DNA from: Marinobacter litoralis
Lineage (GTDB): Bacteria; Pseudomonadota; Gammaproteobacteria; Pseudomonadales; Oleiphilaceae
Assembly: GCF_016427555.1 (NCBI RefSeq)
Contig: NZ_JAELVS010000005.1
Coordinates: forward strand, 62,001 to 126,000
Length of the DNA stretch: 64,000 bases
Direction of reading: 5' to 3'
The translations under genes were made by a program, and so were the position numbers. Each line of letters begins with the position of its first letter. Position 1 is the first letter of the stretch. Below the pieces are notes generated by a model. It made no database searches. It worked only from the letters and a program-made list of their open reading frames with translations, and was not told where the DNA came from. Below are positions 28,563 through 38,797 of the stretch, one piece after another.

Positions 28563-31205
28563 TCAATCGGCCAAACTTTTCAGAACCACCTCATAAACAT
28601 CCCGTGAAAGCTCGCTTTTGTCGCGCACATGCTCCAACGCAGCTTTCATTTGGTCACCGTACTTTGGCGCAAACTTCTTCCAACGGGTCAGCGGCGAAAT
28701 CAAACGCGCGGCAATCTGAGGATTGCTGTCGTCCAGCCTGCACACCTGATCAGCCAGGAACCGATAACCACTGCCGTCGGCTTTGTGGAACGCGGCCAGA
28801 TTCTGACCTGCAAACGCCCCGATCACCGAGCGAACCTTGTTCGGGTTTTTCCAATCGAACGCAGAATGCTGAAGAAGCGCCTGTATCTGTGGCAGCTGGC
28901 CGGCTTGATGGCTTGAGGCCTGGACGGAGAACCACATTTCAACAACTTGCGGGTCATCACTGAACTGACGATAGAACTCGACCAGAGCCTGCTCGCGCTC
29001 ATCAACAAAGTCAGAGTTCACCAAGGCCCGTAATGCGCCCAAACGGTCTGTCATGTTATCAGCTGAACGATACTGGTCGAGCGCAAACGCCAAGCCATCA
29101 GAATCTTTAATGTGCAACAGCCAAGCGAGCGCCGTATTGCGAAGACTGCGGTGCGCAATCGCATCCGGCGTCAGCTGATAGTCGCCCTGCGCCTGGCTGC
29201 GCTGATAGCACGCCACCAATTCGTCTCGCAGCGATTCGGCAAGGTGCGTCAGCACTCGTTCACGGGCCGCATGAATTGCCGGCACATCCGCCTGATCCGC
29301 CAGCTCAACCAGATAGGCCTCTGAAGGGAGCAGCAGCATTTTTGCGACCAGCGCCTGATCCAGTGACGTGTCGTTCAGCAGACTTCGGTAGGCCTCGACC
29401 AATCTCGGATCAATCTCTGCATCGTCCGATGCTTCCATCAAAGACTGAATGACATCAACCGCCAAACGCTGACCGGCATCCCATCGGTTAAAGCCGTCCG
29501 GATCGTGGCTCATCAGGAACAGCAACTGCTCACGGGTCCATGGGTACTGCACTCGAACAGGCGCAGAAAAGCTCCGCAACAACGACGGTATCGGGCGTTC
29601 CGACAGGCCGTGGAACTCGAAGCTGTGCCCTGCCTCTGTCAGCTCAAGCACACGATCAACCGGCCCGCCCTGCTCTTCGGCATTCAGATTCAAGGGTAAA
29701 GACTGGCCCGCTTTATCAAGCAAACCAAGAGCGAACGGAATGTGCTGGGGCTTCTTATCCGGCTGGCCCGGAGTGTCGGGAATGCTCTGACGAATATTCA
29801 GACGGTACACGCCGCGCTGCTCATCATATTCATCACTCACCGTGACCACCGGCGTACCCGCCTGCTCGTACCATAAGCGGAATTGCGTTAAATCACGGCC
29901 GGAGGCATCTTCCATTGCCCGCACAAAGTCATCGGTGGTAACCGCCTGGCCATCATGACGCTCAAAGTAGAGATCGCTGCCTTTGCGGAACAGTTCCTCG
30001 CCGAGCAGGTTATGGATCATTCGCACAACTTCGGCACCCTTCTCATAGATGGTCAGCGTGTAGAAGTTGGAAATCTCCATATACGACGCAGGGCGAACCG
30101 GGTGCGCCATCGGGCCGGCATCTTCTGCAAACTGAGCAGTGCGCAGGAGCGTTGCATCCTCAATGCGCTTTACCGTGGGTGAGCCCATATCTGCTGAGAA
30201 CTGGGCATCCCGGAACACCGTAAAGCCTTCTTTCAGGCTCAACTGGAACCAGTCGCGGCACGTAACCCGGTTGCCGGACCAGTTGTGGAAGTATTCGTGG
30301 GCGACGATCGCTTCAATTCGCTGGAAAGAGGCATCAGTCGCCGTTTCCTGGCTGGCCAACACGCAGGACGAGTTGAAAATATTCAGCCCCTTGTTTTCCA
30401 TCGCGCCCATGTTGAAGTCATCGACCGCCACGATCATGAAGATATCGAGATCGTATTCCCGGCCATACACCTCTTCATCCCAACGCATGGAACGCTTCAA
30501 AGCATCCATGGCGAAGTCGCACTTGGCCGCGTTGCGGGGTTCAACATACATGCGCAAATCGATAGAACGGCCAGAACAGGTTGTGAAGGTGTCTTTCTTC
30601 TCAACCAGATCGCCGGCAACCAAAGCAAACAAATAAGCCGGCTTAGGGAACGGATCTTCCCAAGTCACGAAATGCCGCCCGCCTTCAAGCTCACCCTGGT
30701 CAATCGGATTGCCGTTGGAAAGCAAAATCGGATAAGCCGCCTTGTCAGCCTCTACGCGGGTGCGGAACACCGCCATCACGTCAGGGCGATCCGGGTAATA
30801 GGTAATGCAGCGGAAACCTTCGGCTTCGCACTGAGTGCAAAACATGCCGGAGGATTTGTACAGCCCCTCCAGGCGAGTGTTGTTTTGCGGCTCAATCCAG
30901 GTCACTACATTCAATTCGAACCGGGCTGGCACGTTTTTTATAACCAGCTTGTCACCCTGCTCTTCGTAGGCATCGCCCGACAACAACTCGCCACCGAGCG
31001 ACACAGATTCCAGCTTCAAGCTATCACCGTCGAGCTGCAAAGGCGCTTCGGCCTCGGTGCTTTCAGGGTTTCGGCGCACGGCCATGGTACTGTAGACCCG
31101 GGCGCCGTCTTCAAACAATTCGAAACGCAAATCCACACGATCAACCAAATAGGCGGGAACCTGATATTCGTTCAGGTAAATGGTTTGCGGCTGATTGGTT
31201 CGCAT
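28563..31205 (-). CDS. pepN: Aminopeptidase N
   Basis: 880-residue cytoplasmic M1 metallopeptidase that removes N-terminal residues from peptides. The exopeptidase motif GAMEN and the zinc site H303-E304-x-x-H307 with Glu326 are present at the same spacing as in E. coli PepN. The C-terminal half is the helical domain of this subfamily (DUF3458-like). Length matches (about 870-885). GGAGAG lies 5 nt before the ATG. It lies 31 nt after the DUF2797 gene on the same strand. Confidence 0.97.
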   Translation of the reverse strand: MRTNQPQTIYLNEYQVPAYLVDRVDLRFELFEDGARVYSTMAVRRNPESTEAEAPLQLDGDSLKLESVSLGGELLSGDAYEEQGDKLVIKNVPARFELNVVTWIEPQNNTRLEGLYKSSGMFCTQCEAEGFRCITYYPDRPDVMAVFRTRVEADKAAYPILLSNGNPIDQGELEGGRHFVTWEDPFPKPAYLFALVAGDLVEKKDTFTTCSGRSIDLRMYVEPRNAAKCDFAMDALKRSMRWDEEVYGREYDLDIFMIVAVDDFNMGAMENKGLNIFNSSCVLASQETATDASFQRIEAIVAHEYFHNWSGNRVTCRDWFQLSLKEGFTVFRDAQFSADMGSPTVKRIEDATLLRTAQFAEDAGPMAHPVRPASYMEISNFYTLTIYEKGAEVVRMIHNLLGEELFRKGSDLYFERHDGQAVTTDDFVRAMEDASGRDLTQFRLWYEQAGTPVVTVSDEYDEQRGVYRLNIRQSIPDTPGQPDKKPQHIPFALGLLDKAGQSLPLNLNAEEQGGPVDRVLELTEAGHSFEFHGLSERPIPSLLRSFSAPVRVQYPWTREQLLFLMSHDPDGFNRWDAGQRLAVDVIQSLMEASDDAEIDPRLVEAYRSLLNDTSLDQALVAKMLLLPSEAYLVELADQADVPAIHAARERVLTHLAESLRDELVACYQRSQAQGDYQLTPDAIAHRSLRNTALAWLLHIKDSDGLAFALDQYRSADNMTDRLGALRALVNSDFVDEREQALVEFYRQFSDDPQVVEMWFSVQASSHQAGQLPQIQALLQHSAFDWKNPNKVRSVIGAFAGQNLAAFHKADGSGYRFLADQVCRLDDSNPQIAARLISPLTRWKKFAPKYGDQMKAALEHVRDKSELSRDVYEVVLKSLAD

Positions 31206-31236
31206 TCATACTCTCCAAACAAAAAACATGACAGGC

Positions 31237-32073
31237 TCAGTCGAGAACCCGGAACCGGACTTCGTAACCGGTAAATTTTCGGACGTTGATCACGCCGGTA
31301 TCGAGCATCAGGTACTGGCCTTTGATACCTTCCAGCACGCCTTCTACCTCGGGCGTTTTATCCAGATTATGGGTTTTGACCTTCGCCGGCCAGACTTGCA
31401 CCGGATAACCCAACCCAAGTGAGGCCTCATCCACAATTCGCAAACTGTCTTCGCCGTGTTGGCGCTTTAACTCGGCCAGATCGTCTTCGACCAACGCCAA
31501 TATGCGCTGACGCTCTTCAACCAAATCCAGTTCCGGCACATCGCCCTTCAGCATTGCACGCCAGTTGGTGCGGTCAGCAACATGGCTCTTACACGCAACT
31601 TCCGCCAGACCTGCCAGATAGCGGCTCGACACGCGCAACATAGGAATGGCATCAACAGCGCCCTGATCGATCCAACGCGTGGGGACCTGGGTGCCCCGTG
31701 TGATGCCAACTTTCAATCCGCTGGAATTGGCCAGATACACCACGTGTTCAACCATGCAGTTAGCCTCGCCCCACTCTGGCTCGCGGCAGGTGCCTAGATG
31801 GAAATGACACTTCTCGGGGCTCATAATGCAGCTGTCGCAGGCCGCCAGCTTACGGAAACAGGGGTAACAAAAACCCTGGTTAAAACTCTTCTTGGTGATG
31901 CGGTCGCAGTTGATGCAGCGAATCACACCCTCAAAATCCAGTCTCAGCTTCTTTCCGATCAGCTCGTTCATCGGGATTCGGGTATCGCCCACTGCCAGAG
32001 TGTACGCCACCGGATGTCCCGCCTCTGCGGGCATTTTTCGCAAACGCCCGGTCACATCGATAGAGTCCGTCAA
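31237..32073 (-). CDS. DUF2797 protein: Cys-rich zinc cluster plus GIY-YIG-like segment
   Basis: 278-residue protein of the DUF2797 family, function unknown. Nine Cys lie between residues 53 and 106 (C53, C56, C69, C72, C79, C82, C89, C96, C106) with CxxC spacing, which suggests two metal sites. Right after them VYLA (112-115) and KVGITR (121-126) resemble the first strands of a GIY-YIG nuclease, followed by Arg133. The start is TTG overlapping the TGA of the preceding gene (TTGA), with GAGG 7 nt upstream; no better start is visible. It is coupled to the DUF1315 gene. Confidence 0.78.
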   Translation of the reverse strand: MTDSIDVTGRLRKMPAEAGHPVAYTLAVGDTRIPMNELIGKKLRLDFEGVIRCINCDRITKKSFNQGFCYPCFRKLAACDSCIMSPEKCHFHLGTCREPEWGEANCMVEHVVYLANSSGLKVGITRGTQVPTRWIDQGAVDAIPMLRVSSRYLAGLAEVACKSHVADRTNWRAMLKGDVPELDLVEERQRILALVEDDLAELKRQHGEDSLRIVDEASLGLGYPVQVWPAKVKTHNLDKTPEVEGVLEGIKGQYLMLDTGVINVRKFTGYEVRFRVLD

Positions 32074-32372
32074 ACCTTAACCTCAACAAATTGATCCGGA
32101 TCGACATCGTTGTTCTGTGCCTGGCGATCTTTTCGGAACTGCACAGAGGGGTCACAAGCCGTCCCGGCCTTTTCGCCGCGATCCAGGTACCCCACCCGCT
32201 CTTCCTCGGGGATGTTGTGCTTGTTTTCGTAATAAATGACCGCTTCGAGAGAAATCGCGCGCTGCTCACGTGAAATGGCTCGACCGTCAGGCCACTTGCC
32301 CAGCTCAATGGCCTGTTTGAGGTTGCGGTAGATGGTTGGATCCAGCCGCTCAATCAGTTCGTCGTAGGTCAT
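32070..32372 (-). CDS. yeaC: DUF1315 (YeaC-like) protein
   Basis: 100-residue acidic cytoplasmic protein of the DUF1315/YeaC family; its role is unknown. The core motif is LKQAIELGKWPDGR with REQR following, as in E. coli YeaC. The open frame extends upstream to 32432, but the ATG at 32372 has AAGAGGTGGG before it and gives the family-typical start (TYDELIERL). It is the first gene of a pair with DUF2797. Its promoter must lie in 32373-32440, overlapping the divergent Fur box, so it too might respond to iron. Confidence 0.82.
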   Translation of the reverse strand: MTYDELIERLDPTIYRNLKQAIELGKWPDGRAISREQRAISLEAVIYYENKHNIPEEERVGYLDRGEKAGTACDPSVQFRKDRQAQNNDVDPDQFVEVKV

Positions 32373-32419
32373 GACCCACCTCTTGAAAATAGGTTCGTAA
32401 AAAAAATCGGCAAATCCGT

Positions 32420-32449
32420 TTGACAGACGCAAATGATAACGATTATTAT
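32420..32449 (+). promoter_or_regulatory. Sigma-70 promoter of the candidate small RNA
   Basis: TTGACA (32420-32425, perfect -35) and TATTAT (32444-32449) are separated by 18 nt, pointing rightward. No open reading frame follows before the terminator at 32515-32542, so the promoter would make a short non-coding transcript starting near 32456. Confidence 0.65.
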
Positions 32450-32453
32450 TTTC
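32435..32453. promoter_or_regulatory. Fur box over the small-RNA promoter
   Basis: The 19-mer GATAACGATTATTATTTTC matches 15 of 19 positions of the Fur consensus GATAATGATAATCATTATC. It covers the -10 element of the plus-strand promoter, so iron-loaded Fur would block RNA polymerase. Confidence 0.65.
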
Positions 32454-32455
32454 AA

Positions 32456-32542
32456 ACCAAATGTCACTGGTCGTTTCATTTGGTCTCTCTCATCAGGAGC
32501 TATTAGCTCTTTTCAGCCTCACCTTTTGGTGGGGCTTTTTTT
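32456..32542 (+). ncRNA. Candidate Fur-repressed small RNA (PrrF/RyhB-like)
   Basis: Predicted transcript of about 87 nt in the gap between the yeaC-like and rhomboid genes. It opens with a perfect 8-bp stem (32456-32463 with 32477-32484) whose loop holds ACTGGTCG. An unpaired pyrimidine-rich stretch with CTCATCAGG (32489-32497) follows, then a 5-bp hairpin (32497-32501 with 32505-32509) and a terminator with seven T. ACTGGTCG and CTCATCAGG resemble stretches I recall from pseudomonad PrrF RNAs (from memory, not checked). Such RNAs are made under iron limitation and silence mRNAs for iron-using proteins. No homology search was possible. Confidence 0.62.
32515..32542 (+). terminator. One-directional intrinsic terminator of the small RNA
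   Basis: A nine-pair stem (AGCCTCACC / GGTGGGGCT, one G-T pair, TTTT loop) is followed by a T-run to 32542 on the plus strand only. In the minus direction the stem is followed by GAAAAG, so it does not serve the rhomboid gene, whose last codons it overlaps. It therefore implies a plus-strand transcript. Confidence 0.8.
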
Positions 32543-33202
32543 ATGGGGAGGCACTATCAGCGCCATCGCCAATCCCCCCAGAAAACCGCCCAGATGTGCT
32601 TCGTTCGCCATTCGACCCAACCCGACCCATTCGGGAATAGGCGTAAATCCAATAACCATCCAGACCAACGCGAAGGTTACCAGCGCCGGCGGGAACTGAA
32701 ACCGGGGTTGCCTCTGCTGACTCAACCAGCAATACCCCAACACCCCATAGACGACGCCTGACAAACCACCAAATAACGGTCCGGACACCAGATACTGAAG
32801 CACGTTGGAGGCAAGGCTCGTCACCACGAACAGACCAATAAGCCTCGCCTTACCGTCGATCCACTCGATCTGACTGCCAAGAAACCAGAGCATCACGGCG
32901 TTAAAAATCAGATGGGTCCAACTGAAGTGCAGGAAGTCTGGCGTAATCAAGCGCCAGACTTCGCCGGCAGCCAAGGTTGCTAACAACGCGTCGAGCCGAC
33001 CTTGAAAGGTATCAAACACATGCCAGGGCACGATTCGGGGATCTACGGCTGTCATTTTGACCGCCAGGGCATTTTGCCCCATACCCGTCAGCCAAACCAT
33101 GATCAGGGCCAGCACAAGTACTGCGGTCACAAGGGGCGCATGCTTCGGCCCCGGCTGCCAGCGGCCATCCGGGGTCACAGGGAATGAATTCCGGTTCTCC
33201 AA
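32519..33202 (-). CDS. Rhomboid-family intramembrane serine protease (GlpG-like)
   Basis: 227-residue inner-membrane protease with about six hydrophobic segments. The catalytic dyad is visible as Ser148 in GLSG and His203 in ANEAHLGG, with the oxyanion motif HLIFN (His97, Asn101) on the second helix. It has only a short N-terminal cytoplasmic tail instead of GlpG's extra domain. The start is TTG at 33202 with GAGG 5 nt before it. It is third in nadK-phosphoesterase-rhomboid (15-nt gap). Its final codons lie under the terminator of the plus-strand small RNA. Substrates are unknown. Confidence 0.88.
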   Translation of the reverse strand: MENRNSFPVTPDGRWQPGPKHAPLVTAVLVLALIMVWLTGMGQNALAVKMTAVDPRIVPWHVFDTFQGRLDALLATLAAGEVWRLITPDFLHFSWTHLIFNAVMLWFLGSQIEWIDGKARLIGLFVVTSLASNVLQYLVSGPLFGGLSGVVYGVLGYCWLSQQRQPRFQFPPALVTFALVWMVIGFTPIPEWVGLGRMANEAHLGGFLGGLAMALIVPPHKKSPTKR

Positions 33203-33217
33203 ACTTACCTCGCAGGG

Positions 33218-34231
33218 TTATCGAGCGACACTGTCTTCACTGATCGGATAATCGGTTTGGTCAGGACGACTCACATCCACCCAAACAAACTTGTCTTTCG
33301 ACAAGACCTTTTCATCGTCCATCCGGTACGCCACCATTCGTCCATACTTCACGGCACTGTAATCAATGCAGGCGACGTTGTGCTTCAAAGGAGCTGGTTC
33401 ACTGTCCATCCAATAGTGGCCAACGAAAACCGGGGGCGCATCCTTGGGGTAGGTAATCAATTGCGCCCGCTCGTCTGGCGTCAACTCCATGGCGGCCACT
33501 TCCGGTGGCAACGGGTCGGGCTGAAACACGACATCTGCATAGGTTTGAGGGTTGTCGGCCCAGAATTTAGTGCGGAAAAACTCCCGGGTATAGCCATCCC
33601 GCCCGGTAATTTTTACCCCTTCTGGCAAACGAAGGTCCGTCCCTCGCAGCAATGTGTCCATGACCTGACCGGCGAACGACTCTATGGCAGCCGATGCGTG
33701 AAGAAAGTCCTCATCAATGCACGCACCCCCCTGGTTCTCGCGGAACTGATCAATCAACGTTTGATCCCAGCAGGCGTGAACGACACGAAAACCCTCTTCT
33801 TCAATAAATAGCGGAATGGTGTAAAACCACTCCAGAAACTCATTCCATTCATGGGGATACGCATCAAATTGCTCGAGCGTTTCCTTGATCAACCGGTCAT
33901 GGCGGGGATTATGTTCGCGAAGAAACTGTTTTCCGCTACCCGGACGGGCACGGGTACAGTAACCCAGCGCGTTATATTCGTGATTGCCCATGACAATTCG
34001 GGCAGAGCCCCGCTCAACCATATCCCGAACCAGATGCAGCGATTCGCGAATTCTGGGGCCACGGTCAATGATGTCGCCAATGAAAATTGCCTGACGGCGC
34101 GAATGCTCGTATACGCCGTTGTGCTTGCGATACCCCATTTGAACCAGCAATTGCTCAAGGGTATTCGCACACCCGTGCACATCACCGATGATGTCGTAAC
34201 CGCGTTTGCCCACTTCGTTTGCTCTCACCAT
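33218..34231 (-). CDS. Calcineurin-like metallophosphoesterase (PrpE/ApaH-like)
   Basis: 337-residue cytoplasmic phosphoesterase with the metal-binding motifs in order: DIIGDVHG, then FIGDIIDRGP, then VMGNHEYNALGY, and a late VGHYW His. This is the PPP-type serine/threonine phosphatase/ApaH layout. It could act on a protein, a nucleotide or RNA; the substrate is unknown. The longest frame begins with a TTG inside nadK; I prefer ATG at 34231, 2 nt after the nadK stop. It lies between nadK and the rhomboid gene in a tight operon. Confidence 0.84.
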   Translation of the reverse strand: MVRANEVGKRGYDIIGDVHGCANTLEQLLVQMGYRKHNGVYEHSRRQAIFIGDIIDRGPRIRESLHLVRDMVERGSARIVMGNHEYNALGYCTRARPGSGKQFLREHNPRHDRLIKETLEQFDAYPHEWNEFLEWFYTIPLFIEEEGFRVVHACWDQTLIDQFRENQGGACIDEDFLHASAAIESFAGQVMDTLLRGTDLRLPEGVKITGRDGYTREFFRTKFWADNPQTYADVVFQPDPLPPEVAAMELTPDERAQLITYPKDAPPVFVGHYWMDSEPAPLKHNVACIDYSAVKYGRMVAYRMDDEKVLSKDKFVWVDVSRPDQTDYPISEDSVAR

Positions 34232-34233
34232 GA

Positions 34234-35118
34234 TCAACTCGCTGCTATCTCGCTTGCCCAACCCAGCTTGTCACGACAGGTGGCGTAGAAATTGTGATCG
34301 GTCGGGTGAATAAGACGGATCTTGAACGGCTTCTTGGTGATACGAATGATATCGCCAGGGGCACACGCAATATTCATCTGCCCATCAAAACTGACTTGCG
34401 GATAGGTTTCATTGGTTTCCCCGATCACCAGTTTGATCTCGCTTTTGCCGTCAACCACGATCGGCCGACTGCTCAAGGTGTGCGGAAACATGGGAACCAG
34501 AACAACTGCATCCAGTTTGGGATGCATGATCGGGCCGCCCGCAGACAAGGAGTAAGCTGTAGAGCCTGTGGGCGTTGCCACGATCAGGCCGTCTGAACGC
34601 TGGCTGTAAACGAAGTGCCCGTCGATATAAAGATCGAAACCAATCATCCGGGTAGATTTACCGGGGTGCAGCACGACATCGTTCAGTGCCGACCCGAAAC
34701 CCAAAGGTTGGCCGTTCCGCTCAACATGGCCATCCAGCAGGAAGCGCGATTCTTCCATGTAATCGCCAGCCAGAACCTGCGCCAGACGTTCTTCGAGATC
34801 CACCGGCGATATATCGGTCAGAAAGCCCAAGCGGCCCCGGTTTACCCCGAGAATGGGCACTTTCGACTTTGCCAGCTCACGTGCCGCGCCCAACAGGCTG
34901 CCATCACCGCCAACGACGATAACAAGATCGCAAATCTCTCCGAGCAGTTTTTTACTGGCCACCTGAAGCCCGTGGCCAGGAATCATGGTGGCGGTGTCTT
35001 CTTCAATAATGACCTGATAGTTATTGGCCGTCAGGTATTGCTTAAGCTGACGCAGCGACTCGACCACTTTGACGCTGCCCATGCGGCCAATGATGCCGAT
35101 ATTCCTGAATTGATCCAT
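34234..35118 (-). CDS. nadK: NAD kinase
   Basis: 294-residue enzyme that phosphorylates NAD+ to NADP+. It has the GGDGS nucleotide motif at residues 70-74, the NRGRLGFLTDI stretch near 95 and the SDGLIVATPTGSTAYSLSAGGP substrate-binding segment in the middle. Length matches bacterial NadK (about 292). AGGA lies 6 nt before the ATG. It is the first gene of the nadK-phosphoesterase-rhomboid operon. The 114-nt gap upstream of its start (35119-35232) presumably holds its promoter; I assigned no boxes. Confidence 0.97.
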   Translation of the reverse strand: MDQFRNIGIIGRMGSVKVVESLRQLKQYLTANNYQVIIEEDTATMIPGHGLQVASKKLLGEICDLVIVVGGDGSLLGAARELAKSKVPILGVNRGRLGFLTDISPVDLEERLAQVLAGDYMEESRFLLDGHVERNGQPLGFGSALNDVVLHPGKSTRMIGFDLYIDGHFVYSQRSDGLIVATPTGSTAYSLSAGGPIMHPKLDAVVLVPMFPHTLSSRPIVVDGKSEIKLVIGETNETYPQVSFDGQMNIACAPGDIIRITKKPFKIRLIHPTDHNFYATCRDKLGWASEIAAS

Positions 35119-35232
35119 GAAGTATCCTGTGGTGCCTTTATGCGACAGGCGCAGCGATCTGCCACCCTGATCTTTTTCCGAAGTTAGGGACAGTTTAACG
35201 AAACTCGCGCAGATACTAAAAAAAGATCGATA

Positions 35233-36456
35233 TCACGGTTTGTGGGCGTCGCAGCGATCATCGATGCCCGCCTTGAATTCGGCTGGCTGCGTCACGCGGA
35301 CGATCGGCTCATCACACGGCACCCCGGCCTCATTGTGCTGCACGCAGTGCGGATGTTCGTAGTGTTCCAGCCATTCCTGATAAGCTGCTTCGCTCAAACC
35401 ACAGCGCTCGGCGGCATAAGCCACGGGATTCTTGAAGTAGGTGCTAATGTCAGCGGCCGGAAGAGAAATGTGGCCTACACCATGATGAAAAGCCACTAAA
35501 AACACCGAGTGGTCCTGCAGTTTCGCTAAAACAGACCCCTCCAGAGGCTCGCGGTTCTTGAGCTCATCGTTCTCCTGCTCTAGGGCATCAATCGCCTCGT
35601 CACGCAGTTTCAACTCGTGCTGCTTGCGTTCAAGCTGTTCACGCAACAAAACCAACTCGGCACTGGCTTTGTCACCGGATTCCGAGTGGTTCCCGGCCAT
35701 ACTTTGCTGCATCGACAGGTATTGTTCGTTGCGCTCGGCCAAGCGCTGCTTCAACTGCCCATTAGTATGTTTAAGACGCTCATATTGCTGCTCAAGCTCC
35801 AGAAACTCATTCCGTAGCGCCTGCATTTCAACCCGATGTTCACGCCGCAGGTCACTCAAGACATCCCGGTGCACACTTTGGAGAGTTTTAATCCGCAGAC
35901 GGTGCTCGCGCAACAATTGAGCCATGCGAGAACGCTGCTGTGAGTCGTCGTCATTCGGGACATCGTCTGGAAGGTCAAGGGTGGGAATATCGGCCTCCCG
36001 CGCTTCCACTTTTTGAAACCGAAGAGAATTCGCCTGAACTGACTTGCGTATGGAATGGAAGTGGCTATTCCCGGGCGTCATATCCGGGTCCCAAAGAGAC
36101 TCTTTTACCGAGGCATCCGGCGTTTGGCTTCGGCACACCAAACGGATCGGGCCACCGCCCAGATCCGGGCCTTTCGATCCTTGCTCTGCCAATGCTTCAA
36201 CCGGAATGCTCCAGCTTCTATCGGCCTGACCGTCCTCATCAAACCAGATTTTGAAAAAAACCAGAGCCGCTACCGTAAGATCCGGGTTCAGATTGACAAG
36301 CACCGCTCGCACTTCCGTTTCTGCGAGGTCGGAAAGCCCCACATATCCGTCCAGAAACGCGCCGAATTCCGACAAACGCATTTGACGTGCAACCTGCACT
36401 CCATCCATGAAAAATACTGCCGAGTGCGCCTCGGCAGCTTGGCTGGCAATAACCAT
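35233..36456 (-). CDS. Conserved hypothetical protein with central coiled coil
   Basis: 407-residue protein I do not recognise. The N-terminal ~150 residues look globular with mixed beta strands (HSAVFFMDGVQVARQM; AVLVNLNPDLTVAALVFFKI). Residues about 175-320 are charged and helical, with heptad-like patterns (LRREHRVEMQALRNEFLELE) typical of a coiled coil. The last ~90 residues form a small compact domain with an HCVQHNEAGVPC motif (possible metal ligands). I chose ATG 36456 because GGAGAAGG precedes it. No signal peptide or membrane segment is seen; probably a cytoplasmic structural or scaffold protein. Confidence 0.7.
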   Translation of the reverse strand: MVIASQAAEAHSAVFFMDGVQVARQMRLSEFGAFLDGYVGLSDLAETEVRAVLVNLNPDLTVAALVFFKIWFDEDGQADRSWSIPVEALAEQGSKGPDLGGGPIRLVCRSQTPDASVKESLWDPDMTPGNSHFHSIRKSVQANSLRFQKVEAREADIPTLDLPDDVPNDDDSQQRSRMAQLLREHRLRIKTLQSVHRDVLSDLRREHRVEMQALRNEFLELEQQYERLKHTNGQLKQRLAERNEQYLSMQQSMAGNHSESGDKASAELVLLREQLERKQHELKLRDEAIDALEQENDELKNREPLEGSVLAKLQDHSVFLVAFHHGVGHISLPAADISTYFKNPVAYAAERCGLSEAAYQEWLEHYEHPHCVQHNEAGVPCDEPIVRVTQPAEFKAGIDDRCDAHKP

Positions 36457-36589
36457 TAACCTTCTCCGTGCTTCGGGAACTCTATTACAAGGCGCTATCA
36501 GGCGCGCCAAGACTCCAGATCGAGTCATCCTTGATACAGTCTAGCTAGACCTATCCCGAAACACAGAGAAAAACTGCAACGTTTTGTGA

Positions 36590-38707
<2,118 letters not shown>

Positions 38708-38797
38708 TTATGGCGATTACATTACCCAGCCGCCCGCCCACCAACAATATCCTGAAACTACATTTGACTATCTTCAGATAACACCAATAATAAAGCC

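Noticed and set aside
30285..31274. 329-codon open frame opposite pepN
   Set aside because: Antisense shadow; the minus strand carries the M1 peptidase motifs.
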